DNA of 64,000 nt, taken from positions 124,001 to 188,000 of the forward strand of contig CAXXJM010000001.1 in NCBI GenBank assembly GCA_963666475.2, in the 5' to 3' direction. Of this stretch, positions 43,111-52,366 are shown one piece after another (position 1 is the stretch's first letter; each line of letters starts with the position of its first letter). A program made the position numbers and the translations under genes. The notes under the pieces were generated by a model. That model did no database searches. It saw only the letters and a list, made by a program, of their open reading frames with translations, and was not told the origin of the DNA. This DNA comes from JBFHIZ01 sp963666475 (GTDB taxonomy: Bacteria; Bacillota; Clostridia; Lachnospirales; Lachnospiraceae).

Positions 43111-44074
43111 AAGTCCTTGGACAAGAGACAGTGCAAATAGATTGAAGGGGGTCATTTGAAAACCATCTTTTGCTTTCTTCCATTGATAGAATACGTTGTC
43201 TGCTATTATTTTGTATTTTATTTTCAGGAGACATTTTCTGCGAAAATTTCTCTCGAAAGTCTTTGGTATTTAATCCAAAGCGTAGATTCATCATTTTTTT
43301 TAGATATTTTGGATCAGAGAAACCGCATTCAAAGCAAATGTCTAAAATTGGCATTTGCGTATCTTGAAGAAGAATGATTGCTTTTTCAAAGCGAAGGGAA
43401 TTGACATATTGTTGATAGGACATTCCTAAGTTTTCTGAAATAAAATGTGATAGATAGCTCGAAGAAAGAGCCTCTTTCTTTGCGAGATCCAATAGTGACA
43501 ACTTTTCAGTAAAATGATCATCAATGTATTCAATCATTCTGTTGAGTCGATCCATCTTTGCCACTTGAATTTTTTGGGTATCTTCTGAAAGAACTTGATA
43601 CGAAATATGATTTAACAAAAAGCAGAAGAGTTCGTTGATTTGTCCCATACAGTTGAGTTCGTAAAATGGTTTTTGATAAAAATATGAAATTGCAATATTG
43701 TTAATGATTTGTGAAAGTTTTTGATATCCATATAAATCAAGTGATTGAGAGAGATTGGTATCTGTAAATTCAATATTTTTCAATGTGGGGAAATAGCTTC
43801 TACAAAATCTTGATGAGATTTGTATTGACAGAACCATGGAAGATTCAGCTTCCTCTGACTTTATTTCGTGTACCATGCCTGGGTTAAAAATGAAAAATTG
43901 ATTCTTTCGATATACTTGTGTGTCACTTTTGGTAAGGACCTTGACTGCACCTGAGAGAACATAGCAAATTTCAAAAGAGCTATGTAAATGTGCAGTACGA
44001 TAAGAAAGATTGACAATGAAAATATTGACATGACTGAGGCTGGTATGTGGAATGATTTCGTATTCGTTCTTCAT
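43109..44074 (-). CDS. AraC-family transcription regulator
   Basis: A 321-residue regulator with an N-terminal cupin sugar-sensing domain (HLHSSFEICYVLSGAVKV) and a C-terminal double helix-turn-helix (LSLLDLAKKEALSSSYLSHFISENLGMSYQQY; ILDICFECGFSDPKYLKKMM). It diverges from the isomerase operon and probably controls it. The start at 44074 follows AAAAGGAA on the minus strand. Confidence 0.85.
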   Translation of the reverse strand: MKNEYEIIPHTSLSHVNIFIVNLSYRTAHLHSSFEICYVLSGAVKVLTKSDTQVYRKNQFFIFNPGMVHEIKSEEAESSMVLSIQISSRFCRSYFPTLKNIEFTDTNLSQSLDLYGYQKLSQIINNIAISYFYQKPFYELNCMGQINELFCFLLNHISYQVLSEDTQKIQVAKMDRLNRMIEYIDDHFTEKLSLLDLAKKEALSSSYLSHFISENLGMSYQQYVNSLRFEKAIILLQDTQMPILDICFECGFSDPKYLKKMMNLRFGLNTKDFREKFSQKMSPENKIQNNSRQRILSMEESKRWFSNDPLQSICTVSCPRT

Positions 44075-44173
44075 AATTAATTCCTTTTCGTATGAATACA
44101 GCATGTTTGTCATTTATAAATAGCAGGATCATACCTTTCATTTGTTTCCTATAAAGTAGAATGAATATAGAGA

Positions 44174-44187
44174 ACAAAGCGCTTTGT
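44174..44187. promoter_or_regulatory. 14-bp palindromic operator ACAAAGCGCTTTGT
   Basis: Perfect palindrome in the divergent AraC/isomerase intergenic region, with a central GCGC as in LacI/CcpA-type (cre-like) sites. A carbon-catabolite or LacI-family input is plausible. Confidence 0.65.
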
Positions 44188-44248
44188 GATTTGAAATTCT
44201 AATATCATTTAATCACAATAAAAACGAAAAAGCAACGGAGGTAGAGAG

Positions 44249-45283
44249 ATGTCAAGATTTAAATATTCAGTAGGACCTTGGAATGTACATACAGGAGCAG
44301 ATTCGTATGGACCGGCAACGAGAAATGAAATTGATTTCGAAGAAAAAGTAAAAAAATTTGCGGAGATGGGTTTTGATGCCATTCAATTTCACGATGATGA
44401 TGCAGTACCAAATATGAATGATTTAACAGAGGATGAAATCAAAGAAGAAGCAAGAAAAGTCAAAGCGATTCTTGACCAATATGGATTAAAAGCAGAATTT
44501 GTTGCACCAAGACTTTGGATGGATCCACATACGATTGATGGTGGATTTATGTCGGTAAGTGAAGAGGATAGGGAGTTTGCAATGTGGAGAGCTTATCGCT
44601 CGATAGATATTGCAAATGAATTGGGATGTGACAAGATTGTTTTGTGGCTTGCAAGAGAAGGTACTTTATGTGCAGAGTCTAAGAGTCCAGTGTGGGCCAC
44701 GAAAAAATTAATGGAAGCACTCAATAAGATGCTTTCTTATGATTCGAAAATTAAGATTCTTATTGAACCTAAGCCAAATGAACCAATTGATCGAAGTATA
44801 TGTGGAACGATCGGTCATGTCATGGGTGTATCGGCAGCAACCAGTGATCCATCTAGAGTTGGAGGACTTTTGGAATCAGCGCACGCGATTTTAGCAGGAT
44901 TGGACCCTTCCCATGAGATTGGTTTTGGACTAGCTATGGGTAAATTATGGGGGGTACATTTAAACGATCAAAATGGTATTAAATTTGATCAGGACAAAGC
45001 TTTTGGGGTGGAAAATTTAAGACAGGCTTTCAACCAAATTAAAGTTTTGATGGAAAATAATTATGGAGCAAACGGAGAATATATTGGTTTAGACGTGAAA
45101 GCTATGAGAACGACTAAAGATGAACAAAGCTATACACATTTGGAAAATAGTTTGAAAATAGCAAAAGCTTTGGAAGCAAAAGTGGAACGATTTGATTATG
45201 CGTTTCAAAGAAAATGTGTGGAAGAAAGAGATTTTGAAAGTTTAGAGATGTATGTCATGAATTTATTAATGGGAATCGAATAG
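44249..45283 (+). CDS. Xylose isomerase-like sugar isomerase
   Basis: A 344-residue TIM-barrel isomerase with the XylA motifs FHDDD, IEPKPNEP and HLNDQN that bind two metal ions and sugar. It is shorter than usual XylA. The same substrate is presumably passed to the kinase and aldolase that follow, so it likely converts an aldose to a ketose. GGAGGTAG precedes the ATG. Distance to the next gene is 26 bases. Confidence 0.8.
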   Translation: MSRFKYSVGPWNVHTGADSYGPATRNEIDFEEKVKKFAEMGFDAIQFHDDDAVPNMNDLTEDEIKEEARKVKAILDQYGLKAEFVAPRLWMDPHTIDGGFMSVSEEDREFAMWRAYRSIDIANELGCDKIVLWLAREGTLCAESKSPVWATKKLMEALNKMLSYDSKIKILIEPKPNEPIDRSICGTIGHVMGVSAATSDPSRVGGLLESAHAILAGLDPSHEIGFGLAMGKLWGVHLNDQNGIKFDQDKAFGVENLRQAFNQIKVLMENNYGANGEYIGLDVKAMRTTKDEQSYTHLENSLKIAKALEAKVERFDYAFQRKCVEERDFESLEMYVMNLLMGIE

Positions 45284-45309
45284 ATTTTCAGAAAGGTGAA
45301 GTGATTTAC

Positions 45310-46440
45310 ATGGATAATACAAAAAAAGCAGTTGTTGCTGGACATATATGTTTGGATATTACACCCGTGTTTGGAAGTACTGCGATCTACCATAATATAG
45401 CTGAAGTGCTGGTTCCAGGAAAACTAGTGGAGATGAAACATGCAAATGTTCATACAGGGGGAGCGGTAGCGAATACAGGAATGGCTATGCAGAAATTCGG
45501 AGTTGATGTGACGATGATGGGGAAAGTCGGTGAAGATGAGTTTGGAGAACTGATTAGCCATATTTTGGATAGTTATGAATGCAAGTATTATATGAAAAAA
45601 GTAGATGAAAATACTTCCTATTCTATTATTGTGGCACCTCCAGGTATTGATCGTATTTTTTTGCATAACAGTGGTACAAATGACACCTTTTCATCGATTG
45701 ATTTAGACTATTCAATCATTGAAGAAGCGGCGTTATTCCATTTTGGATATCCAACACTCATGAAATCGATGTATGAAAATGTTGGTGAGGAGTTGGTTCA
45801 AATGTTTCAAAAAATAAAGGAAATGAATATTTTGACATCGATGGACATGGCGGCCATTGATGAGGACTCAATGGCCGCTTCAATCGATTGGAATCATATA
45901 TTGAAAAGAGTATTACCTTATGTTGATTTCTTTGTGCCAAGTTTTGAAGAACTATATTTTATGCTTGATCGAAAGAAATACAAAATACTTCTGGAAAAGG
46001 CAGAAAACAGAGATTTGCTTGAACTCATATCGATTGAAGAAGATGTACTTCCGTTAGCTGATACATTGATCACATATGGCGCAAAAGTTGTATTGATCAA
46101 ATGTGGGAAACGAGGCATATTTTATCAAACAGCAGAGCAGGAAGTCTTTGAACAATCGAAAAATATACTGGGATATTCCTTTGAAGGCTGGGGAAAGCAA
46201 ACTGGTTTGGAGCAGGCATTTATTCCAACCAGGGTACTTTCTGCAACAGGGGCAGGTGACACGGCAATTGCAGCTTTTTTATCATCTGTATTGAAAGGAT
46301 ATTCTTTGTCAAAAGCATTGGAGATGGCAAGCGCAGCGGGCGCATTGTCTGTAGAAGAATATGATTCATTTTCCGGATTAAAAACATTTGAAGAAATGGA
46401 ATATAAAATAGAAAAAGGATGGAAGAAAAATGTTAGTTAA
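45310..46440 (+). CDS. PfkB-family sugar kinase
   Basis: A 376-residue ribokinase-type enzyme with the N-terminal substrate motif HTGGAVANTGMAM and the catalytic ATGAGDTAIAAF. It should phosphorylate the ketose made by the isomerase. ATG 45310 or GTG 45301 are possible starts; AAAGGTG at 45292 is between good distances for both. It overlaps the aldolase start by 11 bases. Confidence 0.88.
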   Translation: MDNTKKAVVAGHICLDITPVFGSTAIYHNIAEVLVPGKLVEMKHANVHTGGAVANTGMAMQKFGVDVTMMGKVGEDEFGELISHILDSYECKYYMKKVDENTSYSIIVAPPGIDRIFLHNSGTNDTFSSIDLDYSIIEEAALFHFGYPTLMKSMYENVGEELVQMFQKIKEMNILTSMDMAAIDEDSMAASIDWNHILKRVLPYVDFFVPSFEELYFMLDRKKYKILLEKAENRDLLELISIEEDVLPLADTLITYGAKVVLIKCGKRGIFYQTAEQEVFEQSKNILGYSFEGWGKQTGLEQAFIPTRVLSATGAGDTAIAAFLSSVLKGYSLSKALEMASAAGALSVEEYDSFSGLKTFEEMEYKIEKGWKKNVS

Positions 46441-47293
46441 TATGAATGATATCTTAATGCATGCAAAAAGAAATCATTATGCAGTGGGTTTGTTTAATGC
46501 GGTAAATATGGAGCTTGCCAGAGGAATCATAAGTGCCGCCGAGAAGCAAGGTTCACCTGTTATATTTGGTACTGCAGAGGTCTTTTTACCAATTACACCA
46601 TTAGAAGAATTGTCCTATTTACTTGTGTCCATGGCAAAATATGCTAAAGTGCCAGTTGCTTTACATTTGGACCATGGAATGACAGCGGAAAATTGTAAAT
46701 TAGCTTTACAACTTGGATTTTCATCAATCATGTATGATTGTTCTACCGATTCCTATGAAGAGAATGTTAAGAAAGTAAAAGAAATGGCAGATTATGCACA
46801 TTTTTTCGGAGCAACAATCGAGGGTGAATTAGGACATGTGGGAGATAATGAAGGGTCATTTGAAGGTGATAATTTACAAGTAAATCCGTCGAAGTTTTAT
46901 ACTGATCCAGAACAGGCAAGAGATTTTGTTGAAAAGACTGGAGTTGATGCGCTTGCTATTGCGGTAGGTTCAGCTCATGGTGCATACAAACTCCCTCCTA
47001 AGTTGGATTTTGAAAGAATTCGAAAAATTGCAAATATGATTGATGTACCATTAGTGCTGCATGGGGGCTCCGGACTAACCAATGAGGATTTTAGAAGAGC
47101 AATAGATGCAGGAATCTCTAAAATAAATATTTTCACAGACATTAATAATGCAGGTGCTAAGGCAGCAAGTAAACAGTTACAAGTCAATACGAGTAGTTTA
47201 ATTCATACGATACCTGAAGTTATCCGTGCAGTAGAGTCTGAAGTTGTCAAAAAAATGGAATTGTTTGGATCAATTCAAAGGTATTTATATTGA
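46430..47293 (+). CDS. Class II fructose-bisphosphate-type aldolase
   Basis: A 287-residue zinc aldolase with HLDHG, GELGHVG, GSAHG and LHGGSG. These place the zinc His residues and the phosphate loop as in fructose- or tagatose-bisphosphate aldolases. It cleaves the phosphorylated ketose into two trioses. AAAAGGATGG lies upstream within the kinase gene, so translation is coupled. Confidence 0.9.
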   Translation: MLVNMNDILMHAKRNHYAVGLFNAVNMELARGIISAAEKQGSPVIFGTAEVFLPITPLEELSYLLVSMAKYAKVPVALHLDHGMTAENCKLALQLGFSSIMYDCSTDSYEENVKKVKEMADYAHFFGATIEGELGHVGDNEGSFEGDNLQVNPSKFYTDPEQARDFVEKTGVDALAIAVGSAHGAYKLPPKLDFERIRKIANMIDVPLVLHGGSGLTNEDFRRAIDAGISKINIFTDINNAGAKAASKQLQVNTSSLIHTIPEVIRAVESEVVKKMELFGSIQRYLY

Positions 47294-47295
47294 TC

Positions 47296-47312
47296 ATGAT
47301 AGTTCCTATCAT
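47296..47312. repeat. Small inverted repeat after the aldolase gene
   Basis: ATGATAG-TTC-CTATCAT. No T-run; may be a regulator site or weak terminator before the TetR gene. Confidence 0.4.
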
Positions 47313-47358
47313 ATAGTACGCGTTAGATTTTACAAAAAAAAAAATTTGATACATATTA

Positions 47359-47388
47359 TTTACATTGCGTATGTTATTGTGATATACT
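47359..47388 (+). promoter_or_regulatory. Promoter of the TetR gene
   Basis: TTTACA (47359-47364), 18-base spacer, TATACT (47383-47388), ending 38 bases before ATG 47427. Confidence 0.6.
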
Positions 47389-47426
47389 TTCTTTAAATCA
47401 AATGAGAATAAGGAAAGGCATGATTT

Positions 47427-48065
47427 ATGAGCTTTCAAAGAGCAAGAAGTAAAGATCAAATCAATGATCGTATCCATGAAATTCTTTCTGCGGCGATAGA
47501 AATATATGAAGTACATGGCTATGAAGGTGTAACTTTTTCCGCGATATCTGAAAAGACAGATTTTACACGGCCTACAATTTACAAATATTTTTCTACAAAA
47601 GAAGAGATTTTATTAAAAATATTGTCTAAAGATATTGAAGTATGGACAGATGAATTGAATTCATCTTTTAGATTGAACAAAATATATCGTACAAAGCAGA
47701 TTGCTGAAATTTGGGCGCATGCTGTTTCGAGCTACAAACGGATGAATGAGTTGCACTCCATATTATTTACGATACTGGAAAGAAACTCGTCGAAAGAAGC
47801 GATTATTGCGTTTAAAAAGACGTTATATGATAGTGCATATGTGTTGCATAAACTTGTGGGACAGCTGTATCCAAACGCATCCTATGAAAAAATTGTAAAT
47901 TTTTTATCGATACAATATTCTTTGTCTGTGGGGTACTATCCGATGTGCCATCTTAGTATGAATCAGCTTGAGGCGATGCGTACCATATCGAAAGACTATG
48001 TAATTCCTGATTTTGAAAAAGGATATCGAGATGCATTATATCAGATCATGTTAGCTTTGGAATAA
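47427..48065 (+). CDS. TetR-family regulator
   Basis: A 212-residue regulator with the N-terminal TetR helix-turn-helix (EILSAAIEIYEVHGYEGVTFSAISEKTDFTRPTIYKYFSTKEEIL). The C-terminal ligand domain is not assignable. It may control the neighbouring sugar genes or an efflux system elsewhere. AAAGG precedes the ATG. Confidence 0.85.
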   Translation: MSFQRARSKDQINDRIHEILSAAIEIYEVHGYEGVTFSAISEKTDFTRPTIYKYFSTKEEILLKILSKDIEVWTDELNSSFRLNKIYRTKQIAEIWAHAVSSYKRMNELHSILFTILERNSSKEAIIAFKKTLYDSAYVLHKLVGQLYPNASYEKIVNFLSIQYSLSVGYYPMCHLSMNQLEAMRTISKDYVIPDFEKGYRDALYQIMLALE

Positions 48066-48104
48066 AAAATAGATGGTGAAACTCTCATCAGACTGTAGAA
48101 ATGC

Positions 48105-48138
48105 AGAACCAGGAAGGGTATTTCCTGGTTCTATTTTT
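48105..48138 (+). terminator. Intrinsic terminator after TetR
   Basis: Stem AGAACCAGGAA / TTCCTGGTTCT, loop GGGTAT, then ATTTTTGC. Confidence 0.85.
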
Positions 48139-48207
48139 GCTTTTAAACAAGATTACAATATACCATCAACAAAGCTTGTGGTAATGAATGATTGAATAAA
48201 AATATAC

Positions 48208-48238
48208 TTGACCTAAAGTTAGGTTTATGCAATATAAT
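48208..48238 (+). promoter_or_regulatory. MerR-type promoter with dyad operator
   Basis: TTGACC (48208-48213) and TATAAT (48233-48238) are spaced 19 bp. The dyad ACCTAA-AG-TTAGGT (48211-48224) overlaps the -35 and spacer. A 19-bp spacer with such a dyad is the hallmark of MerR-family activated promoters. No MerR gene lies in the window. Confidence 0.75.
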
Positions 48239-48285
48239 AAGAATGGATATAGGAAATATTAGTTTTAGCAAGAAAGAAGGATAGC

Positions 48286-49146
48286 ATGTTACAATATGTA
48301 GAAAAAAAATTTACTGGAGAAAGAGCTTTGTTTCAAAGTTCTGATCTGAAACTTGATTTTTGCACATTTGGAGAAGGGGAATCACCTTTAAAGGAAAGTA
48401 GAAATCTAGAAATCAATCATAGTACATTTGGGTGGAAGTATCCACTTTGGTATAGCAATCAAATTAAAGTTCATGATAGTACATTATTAGAAATGGCCAG
48501 AGCCGGAATTTGGTATTCAAACCATATTCAGTTTCACAATGTGACCATAGAAGCACCAAAATCTTTTCGTAGATGTTCGGATCTTGTGTTGCGTGATGTC
48601 GTGTTTACGAAAGCAGAAGAGACTCTATGGAATTGTAGTCAGGTAAAAATGTCTCATGTGACTGCAAAAGGTGATTACTTCGCCATGGGTTGTAGAGATA
48701 TGGAAATTGATGGATTTACTCTCGTAGGAAACTATGGATTTGATGGAGTGAAAAATTTGGTCATTCGAAATGCGAAGCTTTTAACAAAAGATGCTTTTTG
48801 GAATTGTGAAAACGTTACCGTGTATGATTCTTATATTTCTGGAGAGTATCTTGGTTGGAATTCTAAGAATGTGAAGTTGGTTAATTGTGTTATTGATAGT
48901 TTACAAGGCATGTGTTACATGGAGAATTTAATTCTTGAAAACTGTAAGTTGTTAAATACAGATCTTGCATTTGAATATTCTTCAGTAGATGCAACGGTAG
49001 AAGGAAAAATTGTGAGTGTTAAAAATCCATATTCTGGAAAAATTGTTGCAGATGAAATTGAAGAAATAATTTTCGACAATCCAGAGATGAATAAGAAAAA
49101 TACATTGATTACAGAAAGAAAAAAGAACATTTCTCTAGTGGTGTAG
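48286..49146 (+). CDS. DUF3737 family right-handed beta-helix protein
   Basis: A 286-residue protein rich in short repeats with N/S-x-x-V/I patterns (AFWNCENVTVYDSYISGEYLGWNSKNVKLVNCVIDSLQG), as in a parallel beta helix; this matches DUF3737. Members are often beside aminotransferase or redox genes, with no known enzymatic role. It heads the operon that continues to malY. Confidence 0.8.
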   Translation: MLQYVEKKFTGERALFQSSDLKLDFCTFGEGESPLKESRNLEINHSTFGWKYPLWYSNQIKVHDSTLLEMARAGIWYSNHIQFHNVTIEAPKSFRRCSDLVLRDVVFTKAEETLWNCSQVKMSHVTAKGDYFAMGCRDMEIDGFTLVGNYGFDGVKNLVIRNAKLLTKDAFWNCENVTVYDSYISGEYLGWNSKNVKLVNCVIDSLQGMCYMENLILENCKLLNTDLAFEYSSVDATVEGKIVSVKNPYSGKIVADEIEEIIFDNPEMNKKNTLITERKKNISLVV

Positions 49147-49216
49147 TATAATAGGAATGAAATCTTATTATATTTAATAGATATTTGCGACTGAAAGTAG
49201 CAGAAATGGAGAGACG

Positions 49217-50398
49217 ATGTTTGATTTTGACGAAATGATAGATCGAAGAGATACCAATTCCATGAAATGGAATGTGTTAGAAAAGGAACTACCAATGTGG
49301 GTGGCAGATATGGATTTTAAAACTGCACCTGTTGTAGTTGAGGCAGTGGAAAAACGTGCACGACATGGAATTTATGGATATGCTGAAGCTCCTGATCTGT
49401 GGAAACAGGCAATCATTCAATGGTGGGAAAAAAGACATTCATTTCATATACATGAAGAATGGCTGATGTTTACAACTGGTATTGTACCTGCCATATCATG
49501 TGCCGTTGAACGGCTGACAAATTTAGGAGATCAGGTACTGGTGCAGTCACCAGTCTATAGTATATTCTTTAACTCAATTGAGAATCATGGTAGGCATGCA
49601 ATCGAGAATCAACTTATTTATCAAAACCATTCATATAGTATTGATTTTGAAGACCTGGAAAAGAAATTATCTCATCCATTGACAAGTTTAATGATTTTAT
49701 GCAATCCTCATAATCCGACAGGAAATGTTTGGTCAAAAGATGAACTTTCAAAAATAGGAAAAATGTGTAAAGAACATCATGTAACGGTCCTGGCAGATGA
49801 AATTCATTGTGATCTTACAGCACCTGGTGTTGAATATATACCATTTGCATCCGTATCCGAAGACTGTGCAAGTATTAGTGTGACTTGCATTTCTGCAACA
49901 AAGACATTTAATATTGCTGGACTGCAGACCGCGGCTGTAATGATTCCTTCCCGTCCCCTATTTCAAAAAATGGAGAGGGGTTTGAATTCGAATGAAATTG
50001 CAGAACCAAATATATTTGCATGTGAAGCAACGATGGCAGCTTTTTTACACGGTGCATCTTGGCTGGATGGGTTAAGAGATTATATTGATGTGAACAAGCA
50101 GACGGTCAGTGATTTTCTGGATCACGAACTTCCAGAACTATCACTTGTAGCTTCTAAAGCAACGTATTTATTGTGGATTGATTGTTCAAAGATAACGACG
50201 AATACTAGTAAACTTTGTGATGTGATTCGAAGGGAAACTGGATTGTATCTCTCAAAAGGGAAACCATTTCGAGGCAATGGAATATTATTTGTACGTATGA
50301 ATATTGCCTGTCCAAGAGAACGATTGCAGGATGGGCTACAAAGGTTAAAAAAAGGCGTACAATGTTATCTAGATACATGTAGTAATAAATATGAATAG
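49217..50398 (+). CDS. MalY/PatB-type PLP-dependent aminotransferase (C-S lyase)
   Basis: A 393-residue fold-type I enzyme. PLP Lys is in SATKTFNIAGLQ, with CNPHNPTGN and ADEIHCDL in the cofactor pocket; the N-terminal DFDEMIDRRDTNSMKW matches PatB/MalY. It probably cleaves cystathionine or cysteine conjugates to release thiol. Seventy bases follow the DUF3737 gene. The promoter upstream of both is MerR-like. Confidence 0.88.
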   Translation: MFDFDEMIDRRDTNSMKWNVLEKELPMWVADMDFKTAPVVVEAVEKRARHGIYGYAEAPDLWKQAIIQWWEKRHSFHIHEEWLMFTTGIVPAISCAVERLTNLGDQVLVQSPVYSIFFNSIENHGRHAIENQLIYQNHSYSIDFEDLEKKLSHPLTSLMILCNPHNPTGNVWSKDELSKIGKMCKEHHVTVLADEIHCDLTAPGVEYIPFASVSEDCASISVTCISATKTFNIAGLQTAAVMIPSRPLFQKMERGLNSNEIAEPNIFACEATMAAFLHGASWLDGLRDYIDVNKQTVSDFLDHELPELSLVASKATYLLWIDCSKITTNTSKLCDVIRRETGLYLSKGKPFRGNGILFVRMNIACPRERLQDGLQRLKKGVQCYLDTCSNKYE

Positions 50399-50473
50399 AT
50401 AGAAAATAATAATTGAGATTGGAGCTCACCCCAATGAAAAAAATGGATTTCATGTGTATTTATGTATGAAATT

Positions 50474-51142
50474 TTAGTTACGGATGATTTTATATCCGAG
50501 GCCTCTGACGGTTACAATTTGAAATTCGTCGATGTTAGAAAACCGATTTCTGAGTCGACTGATATGCGTTTTTATAGTACTGTCATCGGTTTCAGTCTCG
50601 AGTCCCCAAATATCTTCTAACAATTGGTTTTTTGTAAAAATAACATTTGGATAGGATAGGAGTTTGAATAATAATTCAAACTCTTTTTTTGGAAGATCAA
50701 AGTATTCGCTTCCATGAGATACTGTATATTTTTCTGCATCAATGGTGATATTTCCAATTTGAATTTTTTTATCGGAATTAATGTTTGCCCTTCGAAGAAG
50801 TGCTTCGATGTGCCATATCAGTTCTTCATAATTTACTGGTTTTGTTAGATAATCATCAATTCCGACACCGAATCCTTCTTTTTTATCTTCAAAGGTTGTT
50901 TTTGCGGTGAGTAGAATAACAGGAACATTGTGATTATATTCCCTCAATACTCGTACTAACTCATATCCATCCATATTGGGCATCATAATATCCGCCACGA
51001 TTAAATCCACATGTTGCTTGTAAAATAGATCAATGGCCTCTTCTCCGTCTTTTGCAAGGACTAAGGAATAGTGGGATTTTAACCTGGCTGCTGTGAGTTT
51101 GCGAATATGGTCCTCGTCTTCAACGATCATAATTGTTGCCAT
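50474..51142 (-). CDS. OmpR-family response regulator
   Basis: A 222-residue regulator with a receiver domain (VEDED, phospho-Asp in LIVADIMMPNMDG, Lys in DYLTKPVN) and a winged helix (DDSTIKTHISRLRNRF, VRGLGYKI). Start at 51142 follows GAGGAGG on the minus strand. It overlaps the kinase gene by 16 bases. Confidence 0.92.
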   Translation of the reverse strand: MATIMIVEDEDHIRKLTAARLKSHYSLVLAKDGEEAIDLFYKQHVDLIVADIMMPNMDGYELVRVLREYNHNVPVILLTAKTTFEDKKEGFGVGIDDYLTKPVNYEELIWHIEALLRRANINSDKKIQIGNITIDAEKYTVSHGSEYFDLPKKEFELLFKLLSYPNVIFTKNQLLEDIWGLETETDDSTIKTHISRLRNRFSNIDEFQIVTVRGLGYKIIRN

Positions 51143-52185
51143 GTTGGTTCCTCCTCTGGAAGAATGATTGTAAAACAACTTCCTTTTTCTAATGAGCTGG
51201 TAATTTCGATTTTTCCGTGAACAAGATTTAAGATTTTCTGTACAATCGCAAGCCCCAGTCCCAGACCTCTGACGGAGTGGGAGCGGTCAGCCTGATAAAA
51301 ACGGTCGAAAATGTGTTCAATTTGTTCGGGTGTCATACCAACACCAGTATCTGCTATAGATACAATAATGTTGAGGTCGTCTTTTTTTGCATTTACAGAA
51401 ATAGTTCCATTTTCAGGGGTAAATTTAATCGCATTAGTCAGTAAGTTGATCCAAATATGGCTCATCAGAATTTCGTTTCCATAGTAGCTCATGTCAGGAA
51501 TATTGACTTGTAGATCGAGATTTTTATCAGACAAATTCTTCATTAGAAAGATGATTGCTTTACGAATCTGTTCACTTAGTGGATATCTTTGTTTGTCTGG
51601 TATCTGTATTTGAGATTCGAGTTTTGACAAAAGAAGTGTCTGCTCTGCCAAGAAAGAAAGACGTTTGGATTCATCGGCAATGATTTGTAGATATTCTTTT
51701 CGTTCCATTTCTGTAACATCTTCTTCGAGTAGTAATTCAGCAAATCCATTGATCGATACGATTGGTGTTTTGAATTCGTGAGAAAAATCACTGATAAAAT
51801 CGCTTCGCAAGGTTTCAACACTTTGTAACTGTAGTGTCATTTGATTGAAATTTCTAACGACTTCGGTTAATGGTGCGGAATGATTTTCATCGAGAGAAAT
51901 GGAATAATCACCTTTGGAAACCAAGTTGATCGCATTTGATAATCGACTAAATTTTTTTAGTAAATGTCTAGAAAAGAAGTAGGTAAAGAGTTCCATCATC
52001 AAAGCCATTGGAAGTAAGATTCCAAGACCTACAATGGGATCATAATCTGTACGCTCTGGACGAATCAGAAAAAGCGCATAATCTAGAAACTCATACGCCA
52101 TGATTGCTATCACTGCAGGAACAATTGCAATAATTGCCAGGTAGTTTTGTAATTTCGAATTGTCGATTTTGGTGCTCTTTTTCAT
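51127..52185 (-). CDS. Sensor histidine kinase (HisKA)
   Basis: A 352-residue kinase with two transmembrane segments (about 15-38, 52-75), a HAMP-like linker, HisKA phospho-acceptor in SDFSHEFKTPI and HATPase motifs N box (NLLTNAIKFTP), DTGVGM and GLGLGLAIV. The short region between the helices suggests membrane-level sensing. AAGGAG precedes the start at 52185; cotranscribed with the regulator. Confidence 0.92.
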   Translation of the reverse strand: MKKSTKIDNSKLQNYLAIIAIVPAVIAIMAYEFLDYALFLIRPERTDYDPIVGLGILLPMALMMELFTYFFSRHLLKKFSRLSNAINLVSKGDYSISLDENHSAPLTEVVRNFNQMTLQLQSVETLRSDFISDFSHEFKTPIVSINGFAELLLEEDVTEMERKEYLQIIADESKRLSFLAEQTLLLSKLESQIQIPDKQRYPLSEQIRKAIIFLMKNLSDKNLDLQVNIPDMSYYGNEILMSHIWINLLTNAIKFTPENGTISVNAKKDDLNIIVSIADTGVGMTPEQIEHIFDRFYQADRSHSVRGLGLGLAIVQKILNLVHGKIEITSSLEKGSCFTIILPEEEPTWQQL

Positions 52186-52366
52186 AAAAACTCCTTTTTC
52201 GTATTTCATTTCTTTTATTTTACCGATTTTGAAAAGAAGTTTCAATGTTTACTTTCAGTTTACCTTTCTCAGTTATGATTCATTTTGTAATGAAAAGAAC
52301 AAACAAACATTAATCATGAAAACGGATACAAAACAAATGATAAAACAAAAAATGGAGGATAATTAT

